DNA of 64,000 nucleotides, from NCBI GenBank assembly GCA_000149225.2, contig CM000691.1, positions 868,001-932,000 of the forward strand, given 5' to 3'. Position numbers and translations under genes: made by a program. The DNA is from Lachancea kluyveri NRRL Y-12651. Lineage: Eukaryota; Ascomycota; Saccharomycetes; Saccharomycetales; Saccharomycetaceae. Below the pieces are notes generated by a model that made no database searches, was not told the DNA's origin, and saw only the letters and a list, made by a program, of their open reading frames with translations. This document shows, in pieces, positions 38,587 through 48,622 of this stretch (its first letter is position 1; each line of letters starts with the position of its first letter).

Positions 38587-40617
38587 ACTATGTTCGCCAG
38601 CGCAAAATGCGGACCTTTTTCGCGTCAAAGATGACATAGATATAGCGCGAGCTTGTCGGTCAGCGACCCATATACACATATTTCAGCATTCTAAGTAGCA
38701 AGTGCCGTGATTGCGGTTTAATTGTATCCATATGTATATACGTGACTGGACGGGTCAAAGTGGATTGCACCACGTGCAGTACCAAGTCAAGGTCAAGTCC
38801 TGTGTGCCAAACGCTAAGGAACAAGTCTGCTATCGTACCTTACGATTTACGGTAGCGAGAGACATTCCGAGGCGAAAAAAGCAATTGATAGCATCTAAAT
38901 CAATTCATATCATAGGATAAAATGGAAAGGGTTTCCATAAGTGGACGTGTTGGTTATCCTGTAAGAAACGTAGTATTTTTTCTTAGCTAGAAACCACTAT
39001 TGCAGGTAGAAGACTCGTTTGTAGGTTTATCGAACCAGTTGAAAGGCCTCAGGCCGAACTGTTATGTAATCTAAAATCCTGGGGAGAGGGGGAGAGGGTG
39101 TCTCCCCGACACGTGTAATCTTCCTTTGCATGAGGGAACTGGGACTTTGCCTGCCATTACATTTCGCCTTCTCGCATTTGTGTTTCGTCTAATGGACACT
39201 AACGGCTTTGCTTTTTGGCCGCTACAGTTTCGCGCTCGAGCTGACAAGATTTGGAGATTTAAGATAGTGTTGGTGAAAACATTGTGTGACGCGCACATAT
39301 CAAGCGTTGTAGATTTTACATTCCTCGAAAGCCCAATACAATATCTTTTGCAGCCGTTAATTTATAAATATACTAATATTCTGTGCCAGTATTTGAAATA
39401 GCTACACTGCAGTGCTAAATGGACATTCTCAAGCCACTGATATATCCATGAAAATAGATTGCTATGCTATGTAATTGCGGATAGCTGGCGTCCGCTAGCG
39501 GATGTTAAACATCAAGTAGCTTAGCCTCTTTGCTTGGTTGCACAGGAACATATTAACCTGCTTTGATTCTACATCCCAGGAAGAATCAAGGGCATCTTAA
39601 ACTATCATGAAGCAAGATGGGTAGGACGTAGTTAAGTTGTGTTCCAACTTCCCTTTTTTTTTTTTCTTTCTTTCTTTCTCTCTTATTTTTGATGGTCCTT
39701 ATAAGCTTTCCAGGCTTGTCTTCGGAAACGTATGCAGGTCCGATAATAGCCAGGGTTTGTTGAAATTACGGGCCCAGATTGAGACTCACTCAACTATGCA
39801 AACGCTTCTTGCCAAATCATTTTCTTGTTCCGCCAGTAGCCACTGGAGATAACAGCAGTGAACTTGTAATTGTACAAGAAGTTTTTGCTAGGCAGCATGA
39901 CCGTTTGATGGAGCAAGAGGTTAAAACAAACAAACAAACCAGATAAGAGTGACTGTCATTGGCTGACCTCATGTTGAGTCGGGTGTTTCAAGAATATTCA
40001 TATCTCGCTCACTTTCTTCGATTTAGAGCTCATCCCCTACGATTGTGTCATCTGATTGACTAAGGTATTCACGGTAGGTTGGCGAAGAGCACCGCATCGC
40101 TAAGAAAGTGGGCAATGTAGGCTTCTCTGCATAGCAGCCAACTCTCTATTAACTATCAGATACTCAGAACTAACTGCCGCTATGCAATTCTTCTAGTTGT
40201 GGATAATGTTATCTGCTGCATCAGTTTTTTTCTTTGCGTTTAACAGACTTGGACCTACACTCCTCTTAAGCATTTGTGTGCAACTGGATCATCAGAAAGA
40301 CATGTAACACCACTTTGAAATGCACATCTAGTAGAAACGTATACTGGAATTTACATCCTGGTATTTATCCACATGTGGCCAGGTGATTTCCATGCATTAG
40401 CTATTTTGAGTTACCGACATTTCCTAAACCAGTCGTGCTAACAGCTACAGATGTAGTTCAAGGCTAATAGACAAGTGAGAGCTAAACGCAGTGCTCGGTA
40501 CACCAGAATTAGCGGGAAAGAATATGTGTTTTGCTACATAAATTCAACACGAATACGGCCTAAGTAACCAGTCTTTTTTTCATGGCTCAAAATATTAAAA
40601 TTGGTAATATCCAGCCA

Positions 40618-41505
40618 CTACAAATCGCCACAGACCCCATTGGCTAAGTTTGTGTTTATAGTGCTGTTGTCTGTATGCTTCAGAACCTTTGCAGTTTGTA
40701 GCACATTCAACGTCTTCTTTAGGACGGCCTCTTTGTCGTGAATGGTAGCGATATTATCATGGAACTCAACGGTCTTCAACCATTCAGTGGCATCTTCTTT
40801 GGAATAGTCCAGATTTTTGTAAATGTATTCAATACTTTCTTCCGGATGATCACCAAAATATTTTATACCTCGGTTCACCGCGTTAGCAAACTTGTCCAAT
40901 TGAACACTGTCCAAGGCTCTGTGCTTGACGACAACCCATGACGGCCAGGGTGTGTAAATATTGCCAAGCATCTTAATCTCCTTTGAATCGTAATACTTCT
41001 TTGTCGTAAAGTATTCCCACATGAATGCATCGCTATCGCCACTGTTGACACTCTGTCTCAAGTTTGCAAACGTATTACACACCGGATAGTCGCTAAACTG
41101 TCTCTGGAACCCCTTTTGTAAGGCCAATACAAAACTCATCACATAGGATCCACTTCCAATACGCGAAACGCCGATTTTACCACCTTCTAACTCATCCAAG
41201 GAGTGCAAGTCACGGGAAATGCCCGTGGAAACAGCCCAGTTCAATGGCGATTTCACATATGTACCAACAATTTGATACTTAGGCTTGTCACCTGGATCGG
41301 TGTCGACAATTCCACGGACAAAGGCTTCAGTAAGACCAATTGCGATGTCTATTTCATTGCTGTTCAATGATTGGATCAAATGACCAGAACCACTGGGATA
41401 AGGGATCAACTCTAAATCGAGTTCTTCAGCAGTGAAATAACCTCTCAACTTTGCAAACTGCAATGGTGTGGAAAAATGTTCCGGGATATAACCAACTTTG
41501 ATCAT
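40618..41505 (-). CDS. Cytosolic periplasmic-binding-protein-fold protein (CA3427 type)
   Basis: Encodes 295 residues from the ATG at 41503-41505. It has the type II periplasmic-binding-protein layout of ABC-transporter substrate binders and NMT1/THI5-like proteins: IKVGYIPEH (strand 1), LELIPYPSGSGHLIQSLNSNEIDIAIGLTEAFVRG, DELEGGKIGVSRIGSGSYVMSFVLALQKGF, and NIYTPWPSWVVVKH. The first strand starts at residue 2, so there is no signal peptide and the protein should be cytosolic. The Cys-rich motif of the Thi5-type pyrimidine synthases is absent, so thiamine synthesis is unlikely. The closest family I know is the Candida albicans CA3427 protein, a fungal group of unknown function. S. cerevisiae has no orthologue here. 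The gene lies alone between a 2.3-kb gap and the DCP2 promoter. Confidence 0.82.
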   Translation of the reverse strand: MIKVGYIPEHFSTPLQFAKLRGYFTAEELDLELIPYPSGSGHLIQSLNSNEIDIAIGLTEAFVRGIVDTDPGDKPKYQIVGTYVKSPLNWAVSTGISRDLHSLDELEGGKIGVSRIGSGSYVMSFVLALQKGFQRQFSDYPVCNTFANLRQSVNSGDSDAFMWEYFTTKKYYDSKEIKMLGNIYTPWPSWVVVKHRALDSVQLDKFANAVNRGIKYFGDHPEESIEYIYKNLDYSKEDATEWLKTVEFHDNIATIHDKEAVLKKTLNVLQTAKVLKHTDNSTINTNLANGVCGDL

Positions 41506-42013
41506 CTCGAGTCTTATTGAAGCACGTTCGTCGTCTTTTACCGTGCTGAATCACTAGCTGTTTGAACTTGTGCTTTGCAGAATTGAGAAAATAAATTTTT
41601 CAGTTACTGGAGGATGACAAGAGCATTATAGTTACGTACTCTGGCACCAAAACCGTGAGGTAAAACACATATAGAGCCCAAGGACGCAAACATTACAGAA
41701 CTTGAACACGTTTTAGATGTCAGCAAGAGAGAATCTATGATAGTCCAATTTTTTTTTACCTACAAAGACACTTGCCAAAGGTTCGAGTCTCCAAAAGGCC
41801 ATGTTTTACATTTAAATACCGCTTTATTTACATCACGATAAACGGACGTACAACCCCTAGGTTTGGTTGCTCAGTGAAGAAAATTTTTATGTAAACTATC
41901 CAAGAGTGTGTGTGGCAAAATTAGTTACTGTTTCCCCTTAACAGCTTACAATTCTATAACAATCAAAGACAGTTGTTTAGTTTTAAGCATATTCATTATT
42001 TTTTTTAAAAGCA
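41506..42013. other. Divergent promoter region between the CA3427-type gene and DCP2
   Basis: 508 bases. It has T tracts at 41751-41758 and 41999-42006. No gene or firm motif seen; GGTTCGAGTC at 41781-41790 resembles a tRNA B box but no tRNA can be folded around it. Confidence 0.55.
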
Positions 42014-44569
42014 ATGTCTTTACCACTACGAAACCCGCTGGAAAATATCACGCTTGATAGAGCATTGGAGGACTTACTAGTCCGTTTCATTATCAACTGT
42101 CCTCCAGAAGATTTGTCTTCTGTTGAAAGAGAGCTATTCCAATTCGAAGAGGCATCGTGGTTTTATACAGACTTTATCAAATTGATGAATCCGAGCTTGC
42201 CGAACCTGAAGATAAAATCTTTTGCTCAACAGATTATAAAGTTATGTCCGCTGGTATGGAAATGGGAAGTAAAAGCTGAACAGGCTCTACAGAAATTCTC
42301 TCAATATAAAAAGACTATTCCTGTTAGAGGAGCGGCAATTTTCAATGAATCTATGACGAAGATTTTGTTGGTTAAAGGTACAGAGTCCGAATCCTGGTCT
42401 TTTCCTCGTGGTAAAATATCTAAAGACGAGGACGATGTCGATTGCTGTATTCGTGAAGTGATGGAGGAAATCGGCTTCGACTTAAGTGATTACATTGATG
42501 AAGAGCAGTTCATTGAAAAGAATATAATGGGCAAAAATTACAAGATCTTTTTGGCGCGTGGCGTTCCAGAAGACTTCGACTTCAAACCTCATGTAAGGAA
42601 CGAAATTGCAGACATCCAGTGGCGTGATTTCAAAAAGTTGAACAAGACCATACATAAGTCCAACGTCAAATATTATTTGGTCAACGCGATGATCAGGCCA
42701 TTGACTATATGGGTTAAAAGGCAGAAGCACGTCAAAGATGACGATAAGTTAAAACTCTACGCAGAGGAACAATTGAAATTGCTACTAGGGATTAAGAAGG
42801 ATGAGACCGTTGATCCGGGTAGAGAACTATTGAATATGTTACAGACCGCTGTTACAAACACAACCGCCAATATTGATGAAAATACCACACACCCACTTCC
42901 CCAACAGATTCCTCCTCCTCCATTTATTGTTTCTTCTCAGCAGATGCAGCAACAGTTTCCTTTTATGGGGTTCCAGCCCTTTGCTCCTTTCCCTTACGCA
43001 AATGGTGGTGTCCCACTCCCCCCTACGGGGCCTCATACGGCAATTCCCGTGGGAGGAATGACACCGGCACCAACATCGCAGCAGATTATGACTTCCCCAC
43101 CAGCAGCCCCTCAGACTCCAAGCGTATCAGAATTTGCCAAACCCACATTTTTGGAAAGCTCTACAAACTCTTCCTCTTCCAAAGAGCTCTTGGATCTTCT
43201 GAAAAAAAAGGATGATGAAAAGAAACCTAAACTGAAATTGTTGAAGCGTGGACAAACTTTACAAGACATTGTGGATGAAGAAAAAGAGACTTCCTCTAAG
43301 GAGTTATTGAGTTTGTTGAAGAATTCTCAAAACGAGCAGCAACCAGAAAGTAAACGAGAAGAAAATGATGACAGCAAGGTATTATTAGATATGTTAAAAG
43401 GCCCAAAAAAGAACCCTCAAGTATCTCAAAAAAATGACAAAGAAGCTTCTTCCAATGGAAATTCTTTACTAAGATTGTTAAAAAACCCTCTTGAAACAAG
43501 TACCAACGACAGCATACCCGCTGAAGATATTGCTTCTCTAAGAGATGAATATGACGAACCCTCTTCGAGTTCGAAAAATGATTGCATGCCTAGCCATTAC
43601 GATAGTGAAACAGATGAAGATAGATCCTACGAGGATTTTGAAAGCAGTTCTGAAGAAGAGGACGAACTGGAACAATTAGGAAAAAAAGAGGATGTCGAGG
43701 ATTCATTGGCTGCCAATGCACTTCTAGAGAACAACTTTTTACAAGATGAAGTTCCACACATTGAGCTAAAAAAAGGAGACGTTAGCCGCGTTTCGACAAA
43801 TGGCGCCCATGAATCTTCGAAATCTAATCCACAAGTGAGACCTAAGATTAAATTATTAAAACGTGGCCAAAAATTAGGAGACGTTGTATCTCCTAAACAA
43901 CAGGCCAACGAGTCATTGAATGCTGTAAGTAATGAGGATGCGTATTTACAAAAAAATCAATCTTTGGGCTCACTAGAAAGACAGAGGGATGAACCAAGTC
44001 CACAGCCTTCGATAAATGGTGGCCAAACATTATTGCGTATGATTAAAACACAGCCACAGCCACAACCTAACGTTTCAGCTGAACAAGGATCTGGATACAA
44101 TTCCCTAACAGCGGAGAATCTTCAGGAATCGAACTCTCAAGCAAACACATCAACAGCAGGTCATTTGCTTGGTGTCTTGAAAAAGGAACACACGTCACCA
44201 TTTTCACAGCAATCCGCACATCAACAGCTTTTTGATGAGGGTAAAAATCTATTGAATCAAATTCAAAGCCCAGTACAACAAGCAACACCCCATTTTATTC
44301 CAGTCATGGCATCTCCACCTCTTTCGAATATGCAACCAAATATGCCACTACCATCCTTACATCAACACAATTCTCAATATCCTGGAATGCCAATGTTCCA
44401 ACCTCCACCAGCGCCACAAGCATCCGATGCTTCCATGAGATTACTAGGCATGTTAGAAAATCCCCACCAGCAACATAGCATGCCTTTCCACGGAGGTATG
44501 TCATATGGACAATCACAGGCCAATACCAATGCTTCTAATGAGCTTTTAGGTATTTTACAGAAAAAGTGA
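42014..44569 (+). CDS. DCP2: DCP2, mRNA-decapping enzyme
   Basis: Encodes 851 residues. Dcp2 removes the m7G cap and commits mRNA to 5'-3' decay in the cytoplasm and P-bodies, with Dcp1. The N-terminal regulatory domain (about 1-95; LERALEDLLVRFIINCP type) is followed by the Nudix domain (about 100-245). The Nudix box is at about 133-155 (GKISKDEDDVDCC...REVMEEIGF), with the catalytic REVMEE residues intact. The long C-terminal region is disordered and Q/P/S-rich. It carries about nine short leucine-rich helices of the LLxLLK type (near residues 391, 427, 453, 482, 669, 714, 742, 806 and 840) and two copies of KLLKRGQ (near 409 and 614). Such helices bind Edc3, Pat1 and Xrn1. Position matches YNL118C. 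Confidence 0.97.
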   Translation: MSLPLRNPLENITLDRALEDLLVRFIINCPPEDLSSVERELFQFEEASWFYTDFIKLMNPSLPNLKIKSFAQQIIKLCPLVWKWEVKAEQALQKFSQYKKTIPVRGAAIFNESMTKILLVKGTESESWSFPRGKISKDEDDVDCCIREVMEEIGFDLSDYIDEEQFIEKNIMGKNYKIFLARGVPEDFDFKPHVRNEIADIQWRDFKKLNKTIHKSNVKYYLVNAMIRPLTIWVKRQKHVKDDDKLKLYAEEQLKLLLGIKKDETVDPGRELLNMLQTAVTNTTANIDENTTHPLPQQIPPPPFIVSSQQMQQQFPFMGFQPFAPFPYANGGVPLPPTGPHTAIPVGGMTPAPTSQQIMTSPPAAPQTPSVSEFAKPTFLESSTNSSSSKELLDLLKKKDDEKKPKLKLLKRGQTLQDIVDEEKETSSKELLSLLKNSQNEQQPESKREENDDSKVLLDMLKGPKKNPQVSQKNDKEASSNGNSLLRLLKNPLETSTNDSIPAEDIASLRDEYDEPSSSSKNDCMPSHYDSETDEDRSYEDFESSSEEEDELEQLGKKEDVEDSLAANALLENNFLQDEVPHIELKKGDVSRVSTNGAHESSKSNPQVRPKIKLLKRGQKLGDVVSPKQQANESLNAVSNEDAYLQKNQSLGSLERQRDEPSPQPSINGGQTLLRMIKTQPQPQPNVSAEQGSGYNSLTAENLQESNSQANTSTAGHLLGVLKKEHTSPFSQQSAHQQLFDEGKNLLNQIQSPVQQATPHFIPVMASPPLSNMQPNMPLPSLHQHNSQYPGMPMFQPPPAPQASDASMRLLGMLENPHQQHSMPFHGGMSYGQSQANTNASNELLGILQKK

Positions 44570-44653
44570 ACTCTAGAAGCACAATGTCTTATTACCCAGA
44601 GGGGTGAATAAATAAAAAATGTAAAATATACATAAATATGCGTTTCAAATAAC

Positions 44654-46069
44654 CTACTCATCACCCTCGTCATCCGTTAACACGAATTCATCCAAAATTT
44701 CGCTCAATTCGTTCTCATCGTTGTGTGGCCAAACGACACTTTTATTTTTTACACCATTCAGCGTCACAATACAGCCATAACATAACGGCGCTTCGCTGCC
44801 TTCTGCCCAGACATGTTGTTGCAGTTTCAGATATTCATTTGACTCTTTTCCCAATTGAGACTCTGACCAGCTTTTAAACATTTGGTTTTCCTCTTTGGTC
44901 TCTACCGGATGACCCTTATTCACAGTGATACCCTTTAACCACTCACTACCATCTCTGTAAATTATATTGGAGCAGACGCTACATCTAGCTTCAGACCCAA
45001 GGTCATTATTAGGATTAGAAAGTTTGGAGCCGGTTCTTACCACTGTAGATATAACATTTGAGTAATCACCTTCAATGTTGTCAAAATACTGTCTAGCAAG
45101 CTCATTTATTGTCATGTTCTTTGCTAGTTTGTTGTTAGTTTTGATACCCCCAGACTGTGTTTTGTTGATTAATAGGGTCTCTTGAGTTTGATATTTGTAT
45201 AAATATCGGTTTAATTGAGATATTTGGCAATATGCATCAATTTCAGAAAGCAAAATATCTCTCAAAGGATATAGGTTTTTGAACTTGGAATGGTACTGCT
45301 TGTCAAAATCTGTGCTGTCCAAGAAATTTGAAATTTGAGAGCCACGGCCTTTAACAGTTAGTGAAATTATTTCATCAGCCAACCTTGTCATCGAATGACC
45401 CCAGAGAATAGCTTTGAATTCGTGTTGCAGTGCGAATTTTTTAATTAAATGAGTAGTGATAACTGATAATAAATCTTCGCGAGCGGATTTGTTAGGACAG
45501 CTATCCAGTAAATCGCCTATACTTACTTGGGATTTGTCGGGGATCAGTTTAGAGCTATAATCTTCAAAATTCAAAAGGATGGTTACCAGTTCTTTAGAAT
45601 TACTGAAGAAAGTGTTCATGTCTAATAGATGAAAAGTAATTTCGTCCTTATTTTTGAGAGTTTTTTCATTTTCTTTCAAAGTAGCAATCCGCCTTTTAAC
45701 TTCTGGAACTTCATCACCAAAGCAACATGTAAGTACATGTACTTGAAAGCCCGTTTTACCTCTATGTGTGACTTTCTGTTCCAACAGGTAGTCATTCAGA
45801 ATGTCAAATAGTACTAAAGATGAAGAGCCCAACGACACGGGAACCAAAACCCTGGATTCTTTGTTCAGTTTATCGGCCTCTGCAGCGGATTTTTTTTTAT
45901 CCTGGTACATGACTTTGAAAACGTCTTGGAAATATTGATCTGACATCATTTGCCTTCTTTGTTTGAGTGAAACAAATTTTTGAAAGCATTTAGAGCAGAA
46001 AAAATCCTTTCTCGAGGTAACTGTAGCTTCAGAGTCTTTGCATCTTTGACACAAATTTAAATCCGACAT
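44654..46069 (-). CDS. NCS2: NCS2, cytosolic tRNA thiolation subunit (CTU2)
   Basis: Encodes 471 residues. Ncs2 works with Ncs6 to add the 2-thio group to wobble uridine in Lys, Glu and Gln tRNAs, using sulfur from Urm1. N-terminal Cys pairs (CQRCKDSEATV, FCSKCFQKFV; about residues 7-31) are typical. The middle has SLGSSSLVLFDILNDYL and KAILWGHSMTRLADEIIS. The C-terminal part has RCSVCSNIIYRDGSEWL and PLCYGCI, a second set of Cys pairs. S. cerevisiae Ncs2 has 493 residues. Start at the ATG at 46067-46069. Convergent with DCP2 (84 bases between stops). Position matches YNL119W. Confidence 0.95.
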   Translation of the reverse strand: MSDLNLCQRCKDSEATVTSRKDFFCSKCFQKFVSLKQRRQMMSDQYFQDVFKVMYQDKKKSAAEADKLNKESRVLVPVSLGSSSLVLFDILNDYLLEQKVTHRGKTGFQVHVLTCCFGDEVPEVKRRIATLKENEKTLKNKDEITFHLLDMNTFFSNSKELVTILLNFEDYSSKLIPDKSQVSIGDLLDSCPNKSAREDLLSVITTHLIKKFALQHEFKAILWGHSMTRLADEIISLTVKGRGSQISNFLDSTDFDKQYHSKFKNLYPLRDILLSEIDAYCQISQLNRYLYKYQTQETLLINKTQSGGIKTNNKLAKNMTINELARQYFDNIEGDYSNVISTVVRTGSKLSNPNNDLGSEARCSVCSNIIYRDGSEWLKGITVNKGHPVETKEENQMFKSWSESQLGKESNEYLKLQQHVWAEGSEAPLCYGCIVTLNGVKNKSVVWPHNDENELSEILDEFVLTDDEGDE

Positions 46070-48049
46070 GGTCCAGTTATTTTCTTGTTCTCAGGAATCA
46101 ATTTGACCCCAAATATGATGTGATGAGATGAGCTTCAATTTGTAGCATTCAAATTCTAAAAATTTTACGTCGCTTAGAACGTAAATCATAAGATCACGTG
46201 TAAGGGTTCACACTATTGTTTGAATAAACTTAAAGCATGGGACGGTACTCTCAGGAAAAGCATTTCGGTAGGAAAGCCATTGCAACATCCAGAGGGAATA
46301 AATATTCCAACCCGAGCATGCTTGTTTACCGTGTACTGCAAAAATTAATATGTCCGTTTTAATACTGTTCTACTCATCAACTTACAAAGTCTACCGGGCC
46401 AGGAAGTGATCAACGTTACAGGTTTCAAGCACTTTTCGAATATAAAGCAAATGTAATGCTCTAAATCAGAACAATTTTTTATCCTTTATAAATCAACTTG
46501 TACTTAGAGTCCATAGCAATTTTCCAAGTGAATGCCTTTACGATGTTTAAATTATTATGGATTTCTGAAAGAGAAATGGCGTCACTGTAAAATGAGTTCA
46601 TTGATGAAATTTCTGGAGTCCACAAATCCGGATTATTTTGGAACGCTTGCCATAGCCATTTTGTAGTTACCGATATAACTAACATGGTAATTGGACCTGA
46701 AAATAGTCAACATGTTTCTTACTAAAATGCTTATTTCCACTAGTGGTGTGTAAAAGTTTAAGTGCAATTTGTTCGTATCATGAAAAGTAAAAATCGATAG
46801 TATGTTTAAAAATAAGGCAAATGTGAAGTATGACGATGGCATAGTCAAATTTACATATGGGAAACTTATACAACAGCTGGACGCAATCATCAATTATTAT
46901 ACCCAAGTTATGGTTCGATTTTCAATTACCTTTGAAAATCGTCTACAACGTATGCCAAATCACATTTGGTAAGTACCGACTTTTTTTTGTCACACTTCTT
47001 ATGGGGAACTGTAAAAGTAAAACTACCTTCTAGACTTGTCAAAGTATTCCTAAATTTTCAAAACATCTTGCTGGAGTGACCAAAATCAGGATCGTTTAAT
47101 ATCGCTGGCAGACCGGCCTGAGTATCGAGTACAAAACAACATGTGCTTTGTGATTTATGAATATGTCATCCAACACAATCGCTTATATAAGCGTCCAAGC
47201 TTGTATTGAAAAAAGCGTTTATGGCTATAGTTGAAATACTTGCTTGTCTGTGTATTAAAGTCCTATGGAAAAAGGGCATGTTTGATCTATAGGTTTTATA
47301 CGCAGATCAAAGGAAACAGTTTGACAGTTTGCTTTAAAATAGACGCAAGTCCGCTTGACAGCTGAAAGTGTCAATTTACGGTCAGTGTAGATAAATATTA
47401 TGACAAATTATCTTAGCACTTAGCAAAATAGGAAAAGCTGAAGAGACAAGGAAGCGCCATATTATAGGCAGAAGTTAAAGGCAACAACACCTTATCTCAT
47501 CTGAGGTATTTAGAGTTGTTGACTAAGAAAATAAGAAATGATTTCCGTATCAACCGGAATAACATATTCCTCCTACAGTACAAAATTTCCGGGGCTCTTC
47601 TAATACAGCAAATAAATCGAGCTTCAGGTACTGTAAAGAAGGAAGTGGCAATCAAAAGGTCAATAATAAACCCAACAGACAGTTGTGCAGCCTCTTTCCG
47701 CTGGCCACGCATGTATTTCCGTGTTCCACATTTCTATAGAACTATACTCAACCAAACGTCTTAAACTCACTTACCTACAGCCGGTATTAGTATCAATTAA
47801 ACACGTGTAACAGAAATTCAGGTGAAATCACGGTTACTCTCTCACCACTTCCGGCTGCTTTTATAAAGAAGAACTTAATTATAAGTCAATTCCTCTCAAA
47901 AGGGCCATGATGATGTATGATCCACTTTAAATACCTTCATACGAGTTCAGATGTTTTTCATGTCAATCCCCAGCTTTCTACCAGTGATCGATATAGTTGG
48001 TTTTAAACATAGGAATAGTCGTTAAAAGACCATCATATCAAGACCAAAT
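46070..48049. other. Gene-poor region between NCS2 and COX23
   Basis: 1.98 kb without a gene I can support. It has an ATCACGTG at 46192-46199 (NCS2 promoter side) and a 14-bp palindrome with an embedded TATA box, CGCTTATATAAGCG (47180-47193). A 23-residue ATG frame follows at 47221-47292. Longer frames (46479-46893 minus, 47516-47764 plus) have no recognisable features. No tRNA or repeat element was found. Confidence 0.5.
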
Positions 48050-48391
48050 ATGTCTAACGAATCGCAAAAAGTAGAGCCAGCCCCGGAGAACTCTGATCCG
48101 CAATTAGAAACCGACAAGGAGAAGGTAAACTTCACTCCTCAAGCCAATGACACCTCATCTTTCAAATTTTACCCCGACAACCCAGAATCCACCTTAAATA
48201 AATTCAGGTTCGCCGCCAAAGACCCCAGCAGGTATTTTGATCCGTGCCAGGAGTCCTCCAAGATGAGCTTCAAGTGTCTGGAAATGAACAATTATGACAG
48301 AGATATGTGCAAGGAGTACTTCGATGCATACAGAGAATGCAAAAAGCAATGGCTCCAATCAAGAAGAGAAAACAGATCTCAATGGGAGTAG
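48050..48391 (+). CDS. COX23: COX23, twin CX9C mitochondrial intermembrane-space protein
   Basis: Encodes 113 residues. Cox23 is an intermembrane-space protein needed for cytochrome c oxidase assembly. The C-terminal domain has the twin CX9C motif: [11 protein letters not shown] and [11 protein letters not shown] (about residues 65-75 and 88-98), the substrates of Mia40 oxidation. An acidic N-terminus precedes a conserved [14 protein letters not shown]. Position matches YHR116W, and the preceding NCS2 and following TOM70/71 fit the merged order. Confidence 0.95.
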   Translation: MSNESQKVEPAPENSDPQLETDKEKVNFTPQANDTSSFKFYPDNPESTLNKFRFAAKDPSRYFDPCQESSKMSFKCLEMNNYDRDMCKEYFDAYRECKKQWLQSRRENRSQWE

Positions 48392-48622
48392 TACTGAGCG
48401 ATAGGAATAGACTGTTTTATTTATTCAAATAGTATCAGCACCTTGTATATAGCCTATGCGTTTTGTTTGGTTACTCTTCACTTGTTCACGTGACCTATGC
48501 CGTATCAGATTATTTCCGAAAGACTCCGTTGCTGTTGAAAAATTTTTCGATGCACACAAAAACAACCATGATGTCTTGCCACCTTCAAGTTAGAGAGATC
48601 CTTAGCGAAACAGCAAAGAAAG

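Larger units (their letters stand above)
38302..40617. other. Gene-poor region between MLS1 and the CA3427-type gene
   Basis: 2.3 kb, the longest gap in the window. The first 300 bases are the MLS1 promoter (TATA box and CSRE-like site). A purine-rich stretch at 39080-39100 is flanked by complementary GGGGAGA (39081-39087) and TCTCCCC (39101-39107). A perfect palindrome TCCGCTAGCGGA lies at 39491-39502. Short frames (for example 39126-39401) are not recognisable. I saw no tRNA, LTR or gene relic that I could name. Confidence 0.55.

Noticed and set aside
38302-40617. Solo LTR or transposon relic in the long gap
   Set aside because: No TG...CA-ended repeat with flanking duplication, and no reverse transcriptase or integrase fragments seen.
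41777-41795. GGTTCGAGTC resembling a tRNA B box
   Set aside because: The flanking bases do not form a T-arm or cloverleaf.
46192-46199. ATCACGTG as a centromere CDEI
   Set aside because: No AT-rich CDEII of suitable length and no CDEIII (TTCCGAA core) next to it.
48485-48520. TTCACGTGA followed by TTTCCGAA, resembling CDEI and CDEIII
   Set aside because: Only about 25 bases separate them and the spacer is not AT-rich, so it is not a centromere.
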